Numbered from the stretch's first letter, positions 28,265 to 39,130 are shown. The stretch is 64,000 nucleotides of DNA from Paenibacillus sabinae T27 (GCF_000612505.1 NZ_CP004078.1:4007252-4071251); one strand, 5' to 3'. Numbers and translations are program-made. The notes: generated by a model from the letters alone, not told the origin.

Positions 28265-30628
28265 CTATTGCAAGCTTTGGACGGGCTGATCCGCGGCCTT
28301 CGCCGCTTGCTCAACAAGCGCGTGGCGCAGCACCTGATCCATATGGGAGACCGGGACGAATTCCACGTCGTTCTTCACGCTCTCCGGTATTTCTTTCAGA
28401 TCCCGCTCGTTGTCTTTGGGGAGCAGGATTTTCTTATAGCCGGCGCGGTGGGCGGCCAGCGATTTCTCCTTCAGCCCGCCGATTGGCAGCACCCGGCCGC
28501 GAAGCGTAATTTCGCCGGTCATCGCCACATCCTTCGAGACTTGACGTTTGGTGAGGGCGGATACGAGCGCCGTAGCGATGGTAATGCCTGCCGACGGTCC
28601 ATCCTTCGGAATCGCGCCTTCGGGAATGTGAATATGAATATCGTTCTTCTCGTAAAAATCGGACGGGATGCCAAGCTCTTCCGCCTTGGAGCGCGTATAG
28701 CTGAATGCGGCCTGCGCCGACTCCTTCATCACATCGCCCAGCTGGCCGGTCAGGATGAGCTTGCCGCTTCCCGGTACAACCGTTACTTCAATCAGCAGCG
28801 TGTCTCCGCCCACCTCGGTCCAGGCCAGGCCGGTAACCGTGCCGATCTGGTCTTCGAGTTCCGCCATACCGTAACGGTATTTGGCTGTTCCCAGATAATC
28901 CTTGATGTCGTCGGGGGAAATGCTGACCTTCTCCTTCTCGCCGGATACAATCTGCTTCGCAGCCTTCCGGCACAGCGCGGCAACCTGCTGCTCCAGGTTC
29001 CGGACGCCGGATTCCCGCGTATATTCGCGGATGACGCGGAGCAGCGTGCCTTCCTCGATCGTCAGCTGGCCGTCCTCCAGACCGTGATTCTTCGTCTGCT
29101 TCGGCAGAAGATAGCGCCCCGCGATTTGCAGCTTCTCGAGCTCCGTATAGCCGGGGATATACAGCATCTCCATCCGGTCAAGCAGCGGACGCGGGATGTT
29201 GTGCACAGCATTGGCCGTGGTCACGAACATGACGTTCGACAGGTCGAACGGAATCTCCACAAAATGATCGCTGAACGTATTATTCTGTTCCGGATCGAGA
29301 ACCTCCAGCAGTGCCGCGGATGGGTCGCCGCGGAAATCGGAGGCCATCTTGTCAATCTCGTCAAGCAGGAAGACAGGATTGAGCGAACCGGCCGTCTTCA
29401 TGCCCTGGATGATCCGTCCTGGCATTGCCCCGACATACGTGCGGCGGTGGCCGCGGATCTCCGCTTCATCGCGCACGCCGCCAAGGGAGATGCGGACGAA
29501 CTTGCGGTTCAGGGAACGGGCGATCGACCGCGCAAGCGACGTTTTGCCGACCCCGGGCGGTCCGACGAGACAGAGGATTGGGCCTTTGAGCTTTTTGACA
29601 AGCTTCTGAACGGCCAGGTATTCCAGCACCCGCTCTTTCGGCTTATCCAGCCCGTAGTGGTCTTCGTCCAGCACCTGCTCGGCCTTGGCGATATCCAGAT
29701 CGTCCTCGGTCCATTCGTTCCAGGGGAGGCTGAGCAGCATTTCCACATAGTTGCGGATGACGCCGCCTTCCGCGGAGCTTGCGGGCATTTTCTCGAGCCG
29801 GTCGATTTCCTTGTCGATCTTCTCCCGGACCCGTTCAGGCAAACTCTTCTCCTCAACCTGGGCACGGAGCTCCTCGGCTTCGCCTGCCCGGCCTTCCTTG
29901 TCGCCAAGCTCCTTCTGGATCGCCTTCATTTGCTCACGCAAATAGTATTCTTTCTGCGTCTTTTCCATCTGCTTCTTGACGCGCTGGTTGATCTTGCGTT
30001 CAAGCTCCAGCACTTCGCGCTCATTGCCCAGAATATCCAACAGCTTCTCCAGACGCTTGCGGACGTCGATCGTTTCCAGGATCTCCTGCTTCTCCTTGAT
30101 CTTCAGCGCCAAATGGCTCGTGATCACATCGGCAAGACGTCCGGGCTCTTCGATATCCGACACGGCAGCGAGCGTCTCCGGCGTTACTTTTTTGGATAAG
30201 GTAATATAATGTTCGAACTGGTTCAGCACCGTACGCATCAGAGCGTCGCTTTCCGGATCCGTATCCGGCTGCTCGGGCAGCTCCCGCGCGAACACCTCGT
30301 AATACTCTTCATTATCGGTATAGTTGATGATCTCGGCGCGTTCGACGCCCTCCACAAGGACCCTTATGGTGCCGTTGGGAAGCTTCAGCATTTGCCGTAC
30401 ATTCGCAACCGTACCGACCCGAAAAATATCTTCCTGACCCGGCTCTTCAATATTGACCTCGGATTGTGAACAGAGGAGAATCAAATTATCTTCTACCATC
30501 GCTTTTTCCAGCGCTTTAACCGACTTCTCGCGACCCACATCCAGATGGAGGACCATGCTGGGATACACTAGAAGACCTCTGAGCGGCAATAAAGGAAAAC
30601 GACGACCTTTTGTCTGTTTGGATACCAT
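28265..30628 (-). CDS. lon: ATP-dependent protease LonA
   Basis: A 787-aa cytoplasmic AAA+ serine protease. Order: N-terminal substrate domain ([16 protein letters not shown] near residue 10), coiled-coil region, AAA+ module with Walker [16 protein letters not shown] and FLLDEIDKM, and the protease domain with the Ser in PKDGPSAGI and the Lys in [14 protein letters not shown]. The ATG at 30628 has GGAGGT nine bases ahead, so 24 extra residues of the open frame are dropped. It lies between lonB and engB, the same order as in Bacillus. Confidence 0.95.
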   Translation of the reverse strand: MVSKQTKGRRFPLLPLRGLLVYPSMVLHLDVGREKSVKALEKAMVEDNLILLCSQSEVNIEEPGQEDIFRVGTVANVRQMLKLPNGTIRVLVEGVERAEIINYTDNEEYYEVFARELPEQPDTDPESDALMRTVLNQFEHYITLSKKVTPETLAAVSDIEEPGRLADVITSHLALKIKEKQEILETIDVRKRLEKLLDILGNEREVLELERKINQRVKKQMEKTQKEYYLREQMKAIQKELGDKEGRAGEAEELRAQVEEKSLPERVREKIDKEIDRLEKMPASSAEGGVIRNYVEMLLSLPWNEWTEDDLDIAKAEQVLDEDHYGLDKPKERVLEYLAVQKLVKKLKGPILCLVGPPGVGKTSLARSIARSLNRKFVRISLGGVRDEAEIRGHRRTYVGAMPGRIIQGMKTAGSLNPVFLLDEIDKMASDFRGDPSAALLEVLDPEQNNTFSDHFVEIPFDLSNVMFVTTANAVHNIPRPLLDRMEMLYIPGYTELEKLQIAGRYLLPKQTKNHGLEDGQLTIEEGTLLRVIREYTRESGVRNLEQQVAALCRKAAKQIVSGEKEKVSISPDDIKDYLGTAKYRYGMAELEDQIGTVTGLAWTEVGGDTLLIEVTVVPGSGKLILTGQLGDVMKESAQAAFSYTRSKAEELGIPSDFYEKNDIHIHIPEGAIPKDGPSAGITIATALVSALTKRQVSKDVAMTGEITLRGRVLPIGGLKEKSLAAHRAGYKKILLPKDNERDLKEIPESVKNDVEFVPVSHMDQVLRHALVEQAAKAADQPVQSLQ

Positions 30629-30739
30629 CGCTTTCGGACCTCCAATCGCTCTCGTGTGTGTCATATCGTTGTTTTTATATTTTAACAAAAGCGGCATCAA
30701 AAAACCAACGGGCCGAATTGGAGCGGCCGGTTGGCGCAG

Positions 30740-30777
30740 AAAAAGCGGGTCCGCGGCACTTTGACCGGGTAACCCGC
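30740..30777 (-). terminator. Candidate terminator after lonB
   Basis: GCGGGT (30745-30750) pairs with ACCCGC (30772-30777); in the minus direction a five-T run follows the stem. The 21-base loop can form further pairs. It lies 10 bases after the lonB stop. Confidence 0.55.
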
Positions 30778-30787
30778 CCGGACGGCA

Positions 30788-32497
30788 TTACAGATTGGCG
30801 CTTTCTCCTGACGCATCCGCCTTCAGCAGCGACGGGGATGCGGCAAAGGTCTCGCCGGCAACGGCGGGCAGACGAATCTCTTCCAAATGAGCGCCGAACA
30901 CCAGGCGGAAGGCTTCTTCCACCGTCTCGATCGGGATGACGCGGAGAGGAGACAGATCGGCGAACAGCGACTGCCAGTTGTCCTTCGGCACGAGCACCGT
31001 CGTGGCCCCGGCCTGCAGGGCGGCTTCGACCTTGGCAATAACGCCGCCGACCGGCTTGACTCTGCCGTGAAGGCCGATTTCTCCCGTCATGGCCACCGTG
31101 TTGTCCACCGGAAGACCGCGGATCGCCGACACAATCGCGACCGCCATCGCCACGCCGGCGGAAGGTCCGTCAATCGGCGTACCGCCGGGAAAATTCACGT
31201 GGATATCGTATTGATCCGGTGAAAGCTCCATATTACGCAGGACGGTCAGCACATTTTCAACCGAGCCCTTCGCCATGCTCTTGCGGCGGATCGTGCGCGA
31301 GCCGCCACCGATTTCCTCTTCGTCGACGACGCCGGTAACATTCAGTCTGCCGGTACCGTTAAAGGCGGGGGCCGCCGAGACTTCGATCTCCAGCAGCGTC
31401 CCCATCCCCGGTCCATAGACCGCCAGCCCGTTCACCACGCCTACCTGCGGCTTCGAAGGAATCTTGCGTTCCGTGCGAAGCGGCAGCTGGCTGCTGCTTG
31501 CCACCCATTCCACATCGGCGGCGCTCAAGCTGTCGCGATTCTCCGTAAGCGCAAGCCCGGCCGCGAGCTGAATCATATTGACCGCTTCACGTCCGTTCGT
31601 GGCGTACTGCTGGATGACGGAGACGGCTTCCGGGCTAGGCTTCAGCCCGATTTTCTGAATCGCGTCGCTGGCGATGACCGAGATTTCATCCGGCAGCAGG
31701 GGACGGAAATAAATCTCCATGCAGCGCGACCGGATCGCTGGAGGGATCTCCTGCGGCGAGCGTGTTGTGGCCCCAACCAGCCGGAAATCGGCAGGAAGGC
31801 CATTTTGAAAAATATCATGGATATACGCCGGCGTATTCCCATCCTCGGAGTTGTAATAGGCGCTCTCCAGCAGTACCTTACGGTCCTCGAGGACTTTAAG
31901 CAGCTTATTCATCTGAATGGGATGCAGTTCCCCGATTTCATCCAGGAACAGAATACCGCCATGAGCCTTCGTTACCGCCCCCGGTTTGGGCTGAGGCACA
32001 CCCGCTACGCCCATCGCTCCGGCTCCCTGGTAGATCGGATCATGCACCGAGCCGATCAGCGGATCGGCGATGCCCCGCTCGTCAAAACGCGCCGTCGTCG
32101 CATCGATTTCCGTAAATTTGGAATCCGTTTTAAAGGGAGAGAGCGGATTCTTCTTCGCTTCCTCCAATACCACCCGGGCTGCCGCCGTCTTGCCCACCCC
32201 TGGCGGGCCGTAAATGATGACGTGCTGGGGGTTGGCGCTGCACAGCGCCGCCTTCAGCGCCCGAAGGCCGTCCTTCTGTCCGACGATGTCCTTGATCGAA
32301 GCCGGGCGCGTCTTCTCGGACAACGGCTTGGTCAACGAGGTGGCCCGCATCTTCCGCAGCTTCTCCAGCTCCTTACGCGATTCCCGCTCGACCGCCGTCT
32401 TGTTCGTCTTTTGTCCCCGCAGCAAATTCCAAAAGTAAACGCCGATGACCAGCGCGAAAAATAGCTGCACGACCATCAGCAATAGACTCAGTTCCAT
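30788..32497 (-). CDS. lonB: ATP-dependent protease LonB (membrane-anchored)
   Basis: A 569-aa Lon-family protease with an N-terminal membrane helix (residues 3-25, LSLLLMVVQLFFALVIGVYFW) in place of the LonA N-domain. Walker A is [18 protein letters not shown], Walker B is ILFLDEIGEL, and the catalytic Ser/Lys pair is in PIDGPSAGVAMAVA and GRVKPVGGVIAKVEAALQAG. In Bacillus LonB acts in the forespore. The start follows AGGGAGGATGACTT. Confidence 0.94.
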   Translation of the reverse strand: MELSLLLMVVQLFFALVIGVYFWNLLRGQKTNKTAVERESRKELEKLRKMRATSLTKPLSEKTRPASIKDIVGQKDGLRALKAALCSANPQHVIIYGPPGVGKTAAARVVLEEAKKNPLSPFKTDSKFTEIDATTARFDERGIADPLIGSVHDPIYQGAGAMGVAGVPQPKPGAVTKAHGGILFLDEIGELHPIQMNKLLKVLEDRKVLLESAYYNSEDGNTPAYIHDIFQNGLPADFRLVGATTRSPQEIPPAIRSRCMEIYFRPLLPDEISVIASDAIQKIGLKPSPEAVSVIQQYATNGREAVNMIQLAAGLALTENRDSLSAADVEWVASSSQLPLRTERKIPSKPQVGVVNGLAVYGPGMGTLLEIEVSAAPAFNGTGRLNVTGVVDEEEIGGGSRTIRRKSMAKGSVENVLTVLRNMELSPDQYDIHVNFPGGTPIDGPSAGVAMAVAIVSAIRGLPVDNTVAMTGEIGLHGRVKPVGGVIAKVEAALQAGATTVLVPKDNWQSLFADLSPLRVIPIETVEEAFRLVFGAHLEEIRLPAVAGETFAASPSLLKADASGESANL

Positions 32498-32670
32498 AAG
32501 TCATCCTCCCTTTCATTCACTCTGCTACTAGGTAGTATAGCCTTTTCCGTAAGGGCTAAACGCCATTAGAAGGATTTAAGGTAAGACAACGTGAAGGAAC
32601 CGGGTCCATGCAGCGGATAAAAAAGCAGCCCCTCCCGTACCGGAAGAAGCCGCAGCCGTATGATGTAAAA

Positions 32671-33798
32671 TTATTTCCCCGTCCCCGTGACGGACTCGTG
32701 GTGAGCCTTGCGGCCGGGAATTTCCCCGGTAGCTTCATAATGGACGACAATCGCGTCGATTTCTTTCTTCAGCTCGGAGAGCAAATCCTCCTCCGGAACT
32801 TTACGGATCATCTCTCCGTACCGGAACAGCAGACCTTCGCCCCGCGCTCCGGCAATACCGATGTCGGCCTCCCTCGCTTCACCGGGACCGTTCACCGCAC
32901 AGCCCAGCACCGATACCTTGATCGGCACTTTGAGCTTGGAAATATACTCCTCGACTTCATTGGCAATGGAGAACAGATCAATATCCAGCCGACCGCAGGT
33001 TGGACAGGAAATGAGCGTCGCCGCATTCGCAATCAGACCGAAAGTCTTAAGCAGCTCACGCGCCACTTTGACCTCCTCCACCGGGTCGGCGCTGAGCGAA
33101 ATCCGCACGGTGCTGCCGATGCCCATGGAGAGCAGGGCGCCAATCCCCGCCGAGCTCTTCACCGTACCGGCGAACAGCGTGCCCGATTCTGTGATGCCCA
33201 AATGCAGCGGGTAAGGAATGACTTCAGCCGCCTTGCGGTAGGCTTCAATGGCCATCGGTACGTCCGACGCTTTCAAGGACACGATAATGTCGTGAAAGTC
33301 CAGCTCTTCCAAAATGCCGATATGGTACAAAGCGCTTTCCACCATCGCGTCCGGAGTCGGATAGCCGTATTTCTCCAGAAGGTGATTCTCCAGCGAACCG
33401 GCATTGACGCCGATGCGAATCGGAATCCCCTTATCCTTACAGGCTTGGACAACCGCCTCTACTTTCTCGCGCCGACCGATATTGCCAGGGTTGATCCGCA
33501 CCTTGTCGATTCCGTTTTCAATCGCTTGCAGAGCCAGCTTGTAATTGAAATGAATATCCGCCACAAGCGGAATATGAATCCGCTGCTTGATTTCCTTGAT
33601 GGCCGCAGCCGCTTCCTCGTTATTGACCGTGACGCGCACCACCTGACAGCCCGCTTCCTCCAGCCGAAGAATCTCGGCTACCGTGGCTTCCACATCAGCC
33701 GTCTTGGTCGTGCACATGCTCTGGATGACAACCTCATTGTTTCCGCCAATTGTGATCCCGCCTACATTAACGGGACGCGTCTGATGTCTGAGAAACAT
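32671..33798 (-). CDS. ispG: 4-hydroxy-3-methylbut-2-en-1-yl diphosphate synthase
   Basis: A 375-aa iron-sulfur enzyme of the MEP isoprenoid pathway. It begins with [16 protein letters not shown] and [19 protein letters not shown], and has the cluster cysteines in [13 protein letters not shown] and [23 protein letters not shown] at 33798 is chosen (GGGGGAAG just upstream); an ATG five codons earlier is possible. It sits between lonB and clpX, which is not the Bacillus position. Confidence 0.94.
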   Translation of the reverse strand: MFLRHQTRPVNVGGITIGGNNEVVIQSMCTTKTADVEATVAEILRLEEAGCQVVRVTVNNEEAAAAIKEIKQRIHIPLVADIHFNYKLALQAIENGIDKVRINPGNIGRREKVEAVVQACKDKGIPIRIGVNAGSLENHLLEKYGYPTPDAMVESALYHIGILEELDFHDIIVSLKASDVPMAIEAYRKAAEVIPYPLHLGITESGTLFAGTVKSSAGIGALLSMGIGSTVRISLSADPVEEVKVARELLKTFGLIANAATLISCPTCGRLDIDLFSIANEVEEYISKLKVPIKVSVLGCAVNGPGEAREADIGIAGARGEGLLFRYGEMIRKVPEEDLLSELKKEIDAIVVHYEATGEIPGRKAHHESVTGTGK

Positions 33799-33955
33799 GG
33801 TTTCTTCCCCCATAACGCCAAAGCTCCACCCCCTCGGCTCCCGCTAAAACAGACGGGGGCGGAAGAAGGTGGAGACGTCAGGCTAATATTGTGAGTCCGC
33901 AATACCAGAAACGTTAGGCTCTCCTTAAGTGGAGGGTCCTATCGCCTCTTCATAT

Positions 33956-35212
33956 TTACGCACTTTCTTCTTGTTTCTTGTCTTTCTTGAGATTCAGCTC
34001 AGGCAGCGCCTTCTCCTGAACAACCTTCTCGGTAATGACACAATCCTTGATGTCGTCGCGGGAAGGCACTTCGTACATGACATCCAGCATAATGCTCTCG
34101 ATAATGGCGCGAAGTCCGCGAGCCCCGGTGTTCCGCTTGATCGCTTCCTTGGCGATGGCCTCAAGCGCCTGCGGCTCGAATTTCAGCGACACATTGTCCA
34201 TTTCCAGCAGTTTGGCGTACTGCTTCGTGAGTGCGTTCTTCGGTTCGGAAAGGATGCGCACCAGCGTCTTCTCGTCAAGCGGCTCCAGAGTCGAGATGAC
34301 CGGCAAACGGCCGACGAACTCGGGAATCAGACCGAATTTCAGCAGATCCTCCGGCAGAACCATTGACAGGTATTCGCCCGCCTTGAGATCCTTCTGGCCG
34401 CCTTCGGATGCGTTGAAGCCGATAACCTTCTTGCCCACACGGCGCTTGATTAGCTGTTCAAGTCCGTCAAAAGCACCACCGACAATGAACAGAATGTTGG
34501 TTGTATCAATTTGAATAAATTCCTGATGGGGATGCTTCCGTCCGCCCTGCGGCGGCACCGATGCGACCGTTCCTTCGAGAATCTTCAGCAACGCCTGCTG
34601 AACGCCTTCGCCGGAAACGTCGCGGGTAATCGACGGGTTCTCGGATTTGCGGGCCACTTTATCGATCTCGTCGATGTAAATGATGCCGCGTTCCGCTTTT
34701 TCCACGTCATAATCCGCAGCCTGGATCAGCTTCAGCAAAATATTCTCGACGTCTTCACCGACATAACCGGCTTCGGTCAAAGAAGTGGCATCGGCAATCG
34801 CAAACGGCACATTGATGATCTTGGCCAAGGTCTGGGCCAGCAGCGTCTTACCCGAACCGGTCGGACCGAGCAGCAAAATATTGCTCTTCGTCAGTTCAAC
34901 GTCTTCAATCTTGCTTTGGCTGTTGATCCGTTTGTAGTGATTGTACACCGCCACGGACAGCGATTTCTTGGCTTGTTCCTGGCCAATAACATACTGGTCG
35001 AGAATGTCCCGGATTTCCTTCGGCTTCGGAATATCCTTCAGATCCAGCTCCTCCTCATGACCGAGCTCTTCTTCCACGATTTCCGTGCACAATTCGATGC
35101 ATTCGTCACATATATAAACGCCTGGTCCGGCGACAAGCTTGCGCACCTGTTCCTGCGATTTGCCGCAGAAGGAGCACTTCAGCTGTCCTTTTTCATCATT
35201 AAACTTAAACAT
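33956..35212 (-). CDS. clpX: ATP-dependent Clp protease ATP-binding subunit ClpX
   Basis: A 418-aa AAA+ unfoldase. The N-terminal C4 zinc finger is seen in CSFCGKSQ and [10 protein letters not shown], then Walker [16 protein letters not shown], Walker [11 protein letters not shown], and the IGF loop ([10 protein letters not shown]) that docks onto ClpP. Its partner clpP is the next gene upstream, with the stop 11 bases before this ATG, so the two subunits are co-expressed. Confidence 0.96.
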   Translation of the reverse strand: MFKFNDEKGQLKCSFCGKSQEQVRKLVAGPGVYICDECIELCTEIVEEELGHEEELDLKDIPKPKEIRDILDQYVIGQEQAKKSLSVAVYNHYKRINSQSKIEDVELTKSNILLLGPTGSGKTLLAQTLAKIINVPFAIADATSLTEAGYVGEDVENILLKLIQAADYDVEKAERGIIYIDEIDKVARKSENPSITRDVSGEGVQQALLKILEGTVASVPPQGGRKHPHQEFIQIDTTNILFIVGGAFDGLEQLIKRRVGKKVIGFNASEGGQKDLKAGEYLSMVLPEDLLKFGLIPEFVGRLPVISTLEPLDEKTLVRILSEPKNALTKQYAKLLEMDNVSLKFEPQALEAIAKEAIKRNTGARGLRAIIESIMLDVMYEVPSRDDIKDCVITEKVVQEKALPELNLKKDKKQEESA

Positions 35213-35223
35213 TTAACCACCCC

Positions 35224-35814
35224 TTAGGATTTGATCGGTGAAGCCAGAATCTCGTCAATCAGGCCGTAAGCCTTTGCTTCCTCCGCACTCATGAAATTGT
35301 CGCGATCCGTATCGCGCTCGATTTTTTCAAGGGGCTGTCCGGTGCGATCTACATAAATTTGATTCAGCTTCTGTCTCGTCTTGAGAATCCAGTCTGCGTG
35401 AATCCAAATATCCGACGCCTGACCTTGAACGCCGCCAAGCGGTTGATGAATCATAACCTCGCTGTTTTCAAGCGCATATCTTTTGCCCGGTGCCCCGGCC
35501 GTTAACAGCAGCGATCCCATACTGGCTGCCATCCCTACGCAAATTGTTGAAACATCTGGCTTGATATATTGCATCGTATCATATATACCCATGCCGGCTG
35601 TCACAGAACCACCGGGTGAATTGATGTACAAGTGGATGTCCTTTTCAGGGTCCTCGGCTGCCAGAAAGAGCAATTGGGCAATAACCAGATTGGCAACATC
35701 ATCATCAATCGCGTTGCTCAGGAAAATGATGCGGTCCTTGAGCAATCGGGAGTAGATGTCGTATGAGCGCTCTCCTCGATTCGTCGATTCCACAACCATT
35801 GGTACCAGACTCAT
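35224..35814 (-). CDS. clpP: ATP-dependent Clp protease proteolytic subunit
   Basis: A 196-aa serine protease. The catalytic Ser is in [11 protein letters not shown] (near residue 98), His in VMIHQPLGG (near 123) and Asp in [15 protein letters not shown] (near 172). The hydrophobic N-terminal loop is present. It starts after GAGGTTGGTGGC. In Bacillus clpP is remote from clpX; here it lies between tig and clpX as in many other bacteria. No CtsR heptad repeat is seen upstream. Confidence 0.96.
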   Translation of the reverse strand: MSLVPMVVESTNRGERSYDIYSRLLKDRIIFLSNAIDDDVANLVIAQLLFLAAEDPEKDIHLYINSPGGSVTAGMGIYDTMQYIKPDVSTICVGMAASMGSLLLTAGAPGKRYALENSEVMIHQPLGGVQGQASDIWIHADWILKTRQKLNQIYVDRTGQPLEKIERDTDRDNFMSAEEAKAYGLIDEILASPIKS

Positions 35815-35924
35815 GCCACCAACCTCATTTCTCTATATATAATTAGTCTTGCCTTTTCAGAAGTATTTTAACACGTTCAAGACGCAATGTCATTTTTTCA
35901 CTACCCGTCAGGCTTTTCAATCAT

Positions 35925-35961
35925 AAAAATAAGGCACGTACCATAAATATACGTGCCTTAT
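35925..35961 (-). terminator. Terminator after tig
   Basis: A 12-bp perfect stem (35929-35940 with 35950-35961) is followed in the minus direction by TTTTTATGA. It ends the tig transcript before clpP. Confidence 0.82.
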
Positions 35962-36019
35962 CAGTCGAGTATGAAGCCCGAAATAGGGCTGCTTTGGTTA
36001 TATCGCCTTACCGGCGGTT

Positions 36020-37339
36020 TTATTCGGCGCTTGCTTCTTCAGCCGGAGCTTCAACTTCCGTGCTGTTCTCAACAAGGAAATCGATCGTCTTGCGGAGGGA
36101 GATCTCGTCTCTCAGGCTGTCCAGCGATCCGTTTGCCGCAAGAATGCCGCGAATTTCTTCAGCGGAGCGTTTGTAAGTCTCAGCCATTTTGGAGAGCTCT
36201 TCTTCAAACTCCTCATCGGAAACCTTGATGTTCTCTTCCTTGGCAATCACTTCGAGAACCAGGTTGTTGAGAACGCGTTTCTCGGCATCATTCTTCATTT
36301 GCGCACGCAGATCATCCTGCGTTTGGCCGGAGAAGCTGAGGAACATGTCCATGTTCATGCCTTGTTGACGAAGACGCAGGTCGAAATCGCGAACCATGGT
36401 CTGAATTTCGCTCTCGATCATGGCTTCCGGAATTTCCACTTCCGCATTGGCAGCGGCTTTCTCGACAACGGCGTTTTCTTTCGCGCCTTTCAGCTCTTCC
36501 GCCTTGCGAGATTCCAGTTGCTTCTTCAGATCTTCCTTGTACTCGGCCAGCGTTTCGAACTCGCTAACGTCCTTCGCGAACTCGTCGTCCAGCTCCGGAA
36601 GCTGTTTGCGCTTGATCTCATGCAGTTTCACTTTGAATACGGCCGGTTTGCCGGCAAGATGCTCGGCTTGATATTCTTCTGGGAAAGTTACTTCCACGTC
36701 TTTGGAATCGCCGGTAGACAAACCGATGACTTGATCTTCAAAGCCCGGGATGAAGGAATTGCTTCCCAGCTCCAGGGAGTGGCGCTCCGCTTTGCCGCCT
36801 TCGAATGCTTCGCCGTCGACATATCCGTCGAAATCGATCACAGCGATATCGCCTTTAGCTGCCGGTGCGTCTTCGATAACTACCAGCTCGGCATGACGCT
36901 CTTGCAGGCGAGTCAGTTCAGCGTTCAGCTCTTCTTCCGTTACTTCGGCTTTTTGCGCAGGAACTTCAATTCCTTTGTATTGGCCGAGCGTTACTTCAGG
37001 CTTAACTGTAACTTTCGCCTTAAACTTGAAGGATTGTCCTTTGCCGAATTGCTCGATATCTACTTCAGGACGGTCAACTGGGAAAATGTCGGTTTGCTCA
37101 ACCGCTTCGCCATAAGCTTCCGGCAGCAGAATGTCGATGGCGTCTTGATAAAGGCTCTCCACGCCAAAACGGGATTCAAAAATCGGCCGCGGTACTTTTC
37201 CTTTGCGGAAACCCGGTACGTTGGCTTTCTTAACGACTTTATTAAAGGCTTTGTCGAGAGCTTGCGCTACACGCTCCGCGTCTACTTCAACTTCAAGAAC
37301 GCCAAGGTTCTTCTCTATTTTTTCCCAAGTTGCTTTCAT
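36020..37339 (-). CDS. tig: Trigger factor
   Basis: A 439-aa ribosome-bound chaperone and prolyl isomerase. The ribosome-binding signature VPGFRKGKVPRPIFESRFG is near residue 40, the FKBP domain (GDIAVIDFDGYVDGEAFEGG...SFIPGFEDQVIGL) covers about 160-245, and the C-terminal helical chaperone domain follows. The tail is Glu/Ala-rich. The start has GGAGGGG upstream. Confidence 0.96.
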   Translation of the reverse strand: MKATWEKIEKNLGVLEVEVDAERVAQALDKAFNKVVKKANVPGFRKGKVPRPIFESRFGVESLYQDAIDILLPEAYGEAVEQTDIFPVDRPEVDIEQFGKGQSFKFKAKVTVKPEVTLGQYKGIEVPAQKAEVTEEELNAELTRLQERHAELVVIEDAPAAKGDIAVIDFDGYVDGEAFEGGKAERHSLELGSNSFIPGFEDQVIGLSTGDSKDVEVTFPEEYQAEHLAGKPAVFKVKLHEIKRKQLPELDDEFAKDVSEFETLAEYKEDLKKQLESRKAEELKGAKENAVVEKAAANAEVEIPEAMIESEIQTMVRDFDLRLRQQGMNMDMFLSFSGQTQDDLRAQMKNDAEKRVLNNLVLEVIAKEENIKVSDEEFEEELSKMAETYKRSAEEIRGILAANGSLDSLRDEISLRKTIDFLVENSTEVEAPAEEASAE

Positions 37340-37460
37340 TATTTGCTTTCCCCTCCAAAATTGGTTCGCATATCACGCACAGAATAACCATTATATTATA
37401 TAAAGGATTATTATTTTTTTCAAGTGTCGTTATGCGTTTTCCCCTCGAAATACGGGGTTA

Positions 37461-38402
37461 TTAAGCCTTTCCAGCAAAACTGTTAAGCATCCGGTACGCC
37501 TGTTCAAATGGAAACCTCATGCTCTCCGTAATGCCGTACATCGCCCGGGTCTCCTCTTCATTTCTTGTTCCGGTCAGCGTTTCGGATACCGTCTGGTGCA
37601 GCGCTCCCGCCCATAAATCCAGCACTCCGTCTTCACCGGTCAGTATGGAATTATAGGCGTCCGAACCATAGATCGACATGATAAACTGCCCCCACAGCTC
37701 CTGGGCAAAATAATATAAAGTAGGCTCATGCGTCTCCGTCTGCTCCGCGACACGTTCCAGCACCTGGGCAATTTGAGGAGGAAAATCATCATCTTGCAAA
37801 GGAACCTGCTCAATATCTACCTCAACGCTCTCCATTCCTCTTCTCAGATGAGCTGCCCCCTGCACGCCCCGCCGCCGAAGCGTCTGAAGTGTACGGAATT
37901 GCAGAATGGGATGGATACCCGGTTTCTGGACCCATTCAGTCAGGGCGTCATCCACCTCTTCTCCTTCAAAAAAAGAAAGCTGCTCCAGCGCAAGCAGCGT
38001 CGCTTCCGACAAAGGCTCGTTCATGACCCGGCGTAGAAGCTTGTTCGCGTAATCCGCGTCCTCCTGAAGCTTGGCTTTGGCCATTTGCCGCGCCATCTCC
38101 TGTGCGCCCATTTCTTCTTCGTTAGCCGGCGGCTCCCCGGTATACTCATCCTGCACTGCATAGGGAAACGCCGCCTCCAGCCACTCCAACAGCGATCGCC
38201 ATTCCTCGTAGTGCCGCTCGTCCTGCCCCTGGCACTGCAGCAAAAATCTCAGCAGCCCGATGGCTTCCCCGTAACGCTCGCTTTCCAGCATGACCGTCAG
38301 TTGGATCTGATAGTAGTCCAGCGTCTTCGGAAAAAGCACGATATTTTCTTTGGCGGGGGAATTTGAATTTCGAATGAGGGCACCTCCTTCCTGATTCACC
38401 AA
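37461..38402 (-). CDS. YsoA-like helical-repeat protein of unknown function
   Basis: A mainly helical, acidic protein (313 aa from GTG at 38402) with TPR-like segments around residues 30-75 (YYQIQLTVMLESERYGEAIGLLRFLL) and 100-190. In Bacillus ysoA, a TPR protein, lies beside tig, and this gene holds that place. The start is uncertain: the GTG has no ribosome site, while a perfect AAGGAGGTG lies inside the open frame and points to an ATT codon at 38375 (304 aa). The protein has no signal peptide. Function is unknown. Confidence 0.82.
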   Translation of the reverse strand: MVNQEGGALIRNSNSPAKENIVLFPKTLDYYQIQLTVMLESERYGEAIGLLRFLLQCQGQDERHYEEWRSLLEWLEAAFPYAVQDEYTGEPPANEEEMGAQEMARQMAKAKLQEDADYANKLLRRVMNEPLSEATLLALEQLSFFEGEEVDDALTEWVQKPGIHPILQFRTLQTLRRRGVQGAAHLRRGMESVEVDIEQVPLQDDDFPPQIAQVLERVAEQTETHEPTLYYFAQELWGQFIMSIYGSDAYNSILTGEDGVLDLWAGALHQTVSETLTGTRNEEETRAMYGITESMRFPFEQAYRMLNSFAGKA

Positions 38403-38455
38403 AACGTCTCAGTTGATGATTATAGCATACCCTGTCCTTGCTTTGTAAAAACAGG

Positions 38456-38484
38456 TTGAACTAACGCTGTTATTATGGTATTAT
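38456..38484 (+). promoter_or_regulatory. Promoter of tRNA-Arg copy 1
   Basis: TTGAAC at 38456-38461 and TATTAT at 38479-38484 are 17 bases apart, 28 bases before the tRNA. A TATAAT overlapping at 38482 would give a 20-base spacer. Confidence 0.55.
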
Positions 38485-38512
38485 AATTTTTGCTTGCTTT
38501 TCAGTATTATAT

Positions 38513-38586
38513 GTCCCAATAGCTCAGCCGGATAGAGCATGCGCCTTCTAAGCGCACGGTCGGGGGTTCGAATCCCTCTTGGGACG
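38513..38586 (+). tRNA. tRNA-Arg (anticodon TCT), copy 1
   Basis: A complete 74-nt cloverleaf: 7-bp acceptor stem (GTCCCAA with TTGGGAC), discriminator G, D-loop AGCCGGATAGA, anticodon stem TGCGC/GCGCA with loop CTTCTAA giving TCT (reads AGA), and the T-loop TTCGAAT. CCA is not encoded. A second copy differs by one base in the D-loop and lies inverted at 50369-50442. It is followed by a terminator and then tandem repeats of its own 3' end. Confidence 0.97.
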
Positions 38587-39130
38587 TAATTAAAACCTTC
38601 CTTCGGGAAGGTTTTTTGTTTAGAGGGATGAGAACCCCTTGGGGGGCGTCGGAGCATAAGCTTCGTTAGCATCCGCTTCGCAGTCAGCCCGTAGGGCTGT
38701 ATCCCTCTTGGGACGTAATTAAACCTTCCTTCGGGAAGGTTTTTTATTTAGAGGGATGAGAACCCCTTGGGGGGCGTCGAAGCATTAAGCTTCGTTAGCA
38801 TCCGCTTCGCAGTCAGCCCGCAGGGCTGTATCCCTCTTGGGACGTCAAAAGGCCTTCCCATTAGGGAGGGCATTTTTTGCGTAGAGGGATGAGAACCCCT
38901 TGGGGGGCGCCGGAGCATAGGCTTCGTTAGCATCCGCTTCGCAGTCAGCCCGCAGGGCTGTATCCCTCTTGGGACGTCCAAATGCCTTTCCTTTTGGGGA
39001 GGCATTTTTTGCGTCCGGGATGAGAACCCCTTGGGGGCGTCGGAGCTAGGCTTCGTTAGCATCCGCTTCGCAGTCAGCCTGCAGGGCTGTACCCCTCTTC
39101 GGACGTCCAAATGCCTTCCCTTTGGGGAGG
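38572..39130 (+). repeat. Four tandem ~130-bp units built from tRNA-Arg 3' ends and terminator hairpins
   Basis: ATCCCTCTTGGGACGT, the last 15 bases of the tRNA plus one, starts at 38572 (in the tRNA), 38701, 38830, 38961 and, degenerate, 39091: a period of 129-131 bases. Each copy is followed by a terminator-like hairpin (CCTTCC...GGAAGG type, with differing loops), then AGAGGGATGAGAACCCC, which matches the reverse complement of the tRNA T-arm with the same spacing, then a GC-rich middle and a CAGCCC-GGGCTG hairpin. So each unit carries tRNA 3' sequence in both orientations. The open frames seen on the minus strand here are a product of the repeats. Confidence 0.9.
38593..38617 (+). terminator. 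Terminator of tRNA-Arg copy 1
   Basis: AACCTTCC pairs with GGAAGGTT around a TTCG loop, followed by a run of Ts. Similar hairpins recur in every 130-bp repeat unit downstream. Confidence 0.85.

Noticed and set aside
28244..30199. 651-codon open frame opposite lonA
   Set aside because: Antisense to a clear Lon coding sequence; composition gives long shadow frames in this GC-richer DNA.
32608..33894. 428-codon open frame opposite ispG
   Set aside because: Antisense shadow of a conserved enzyme.
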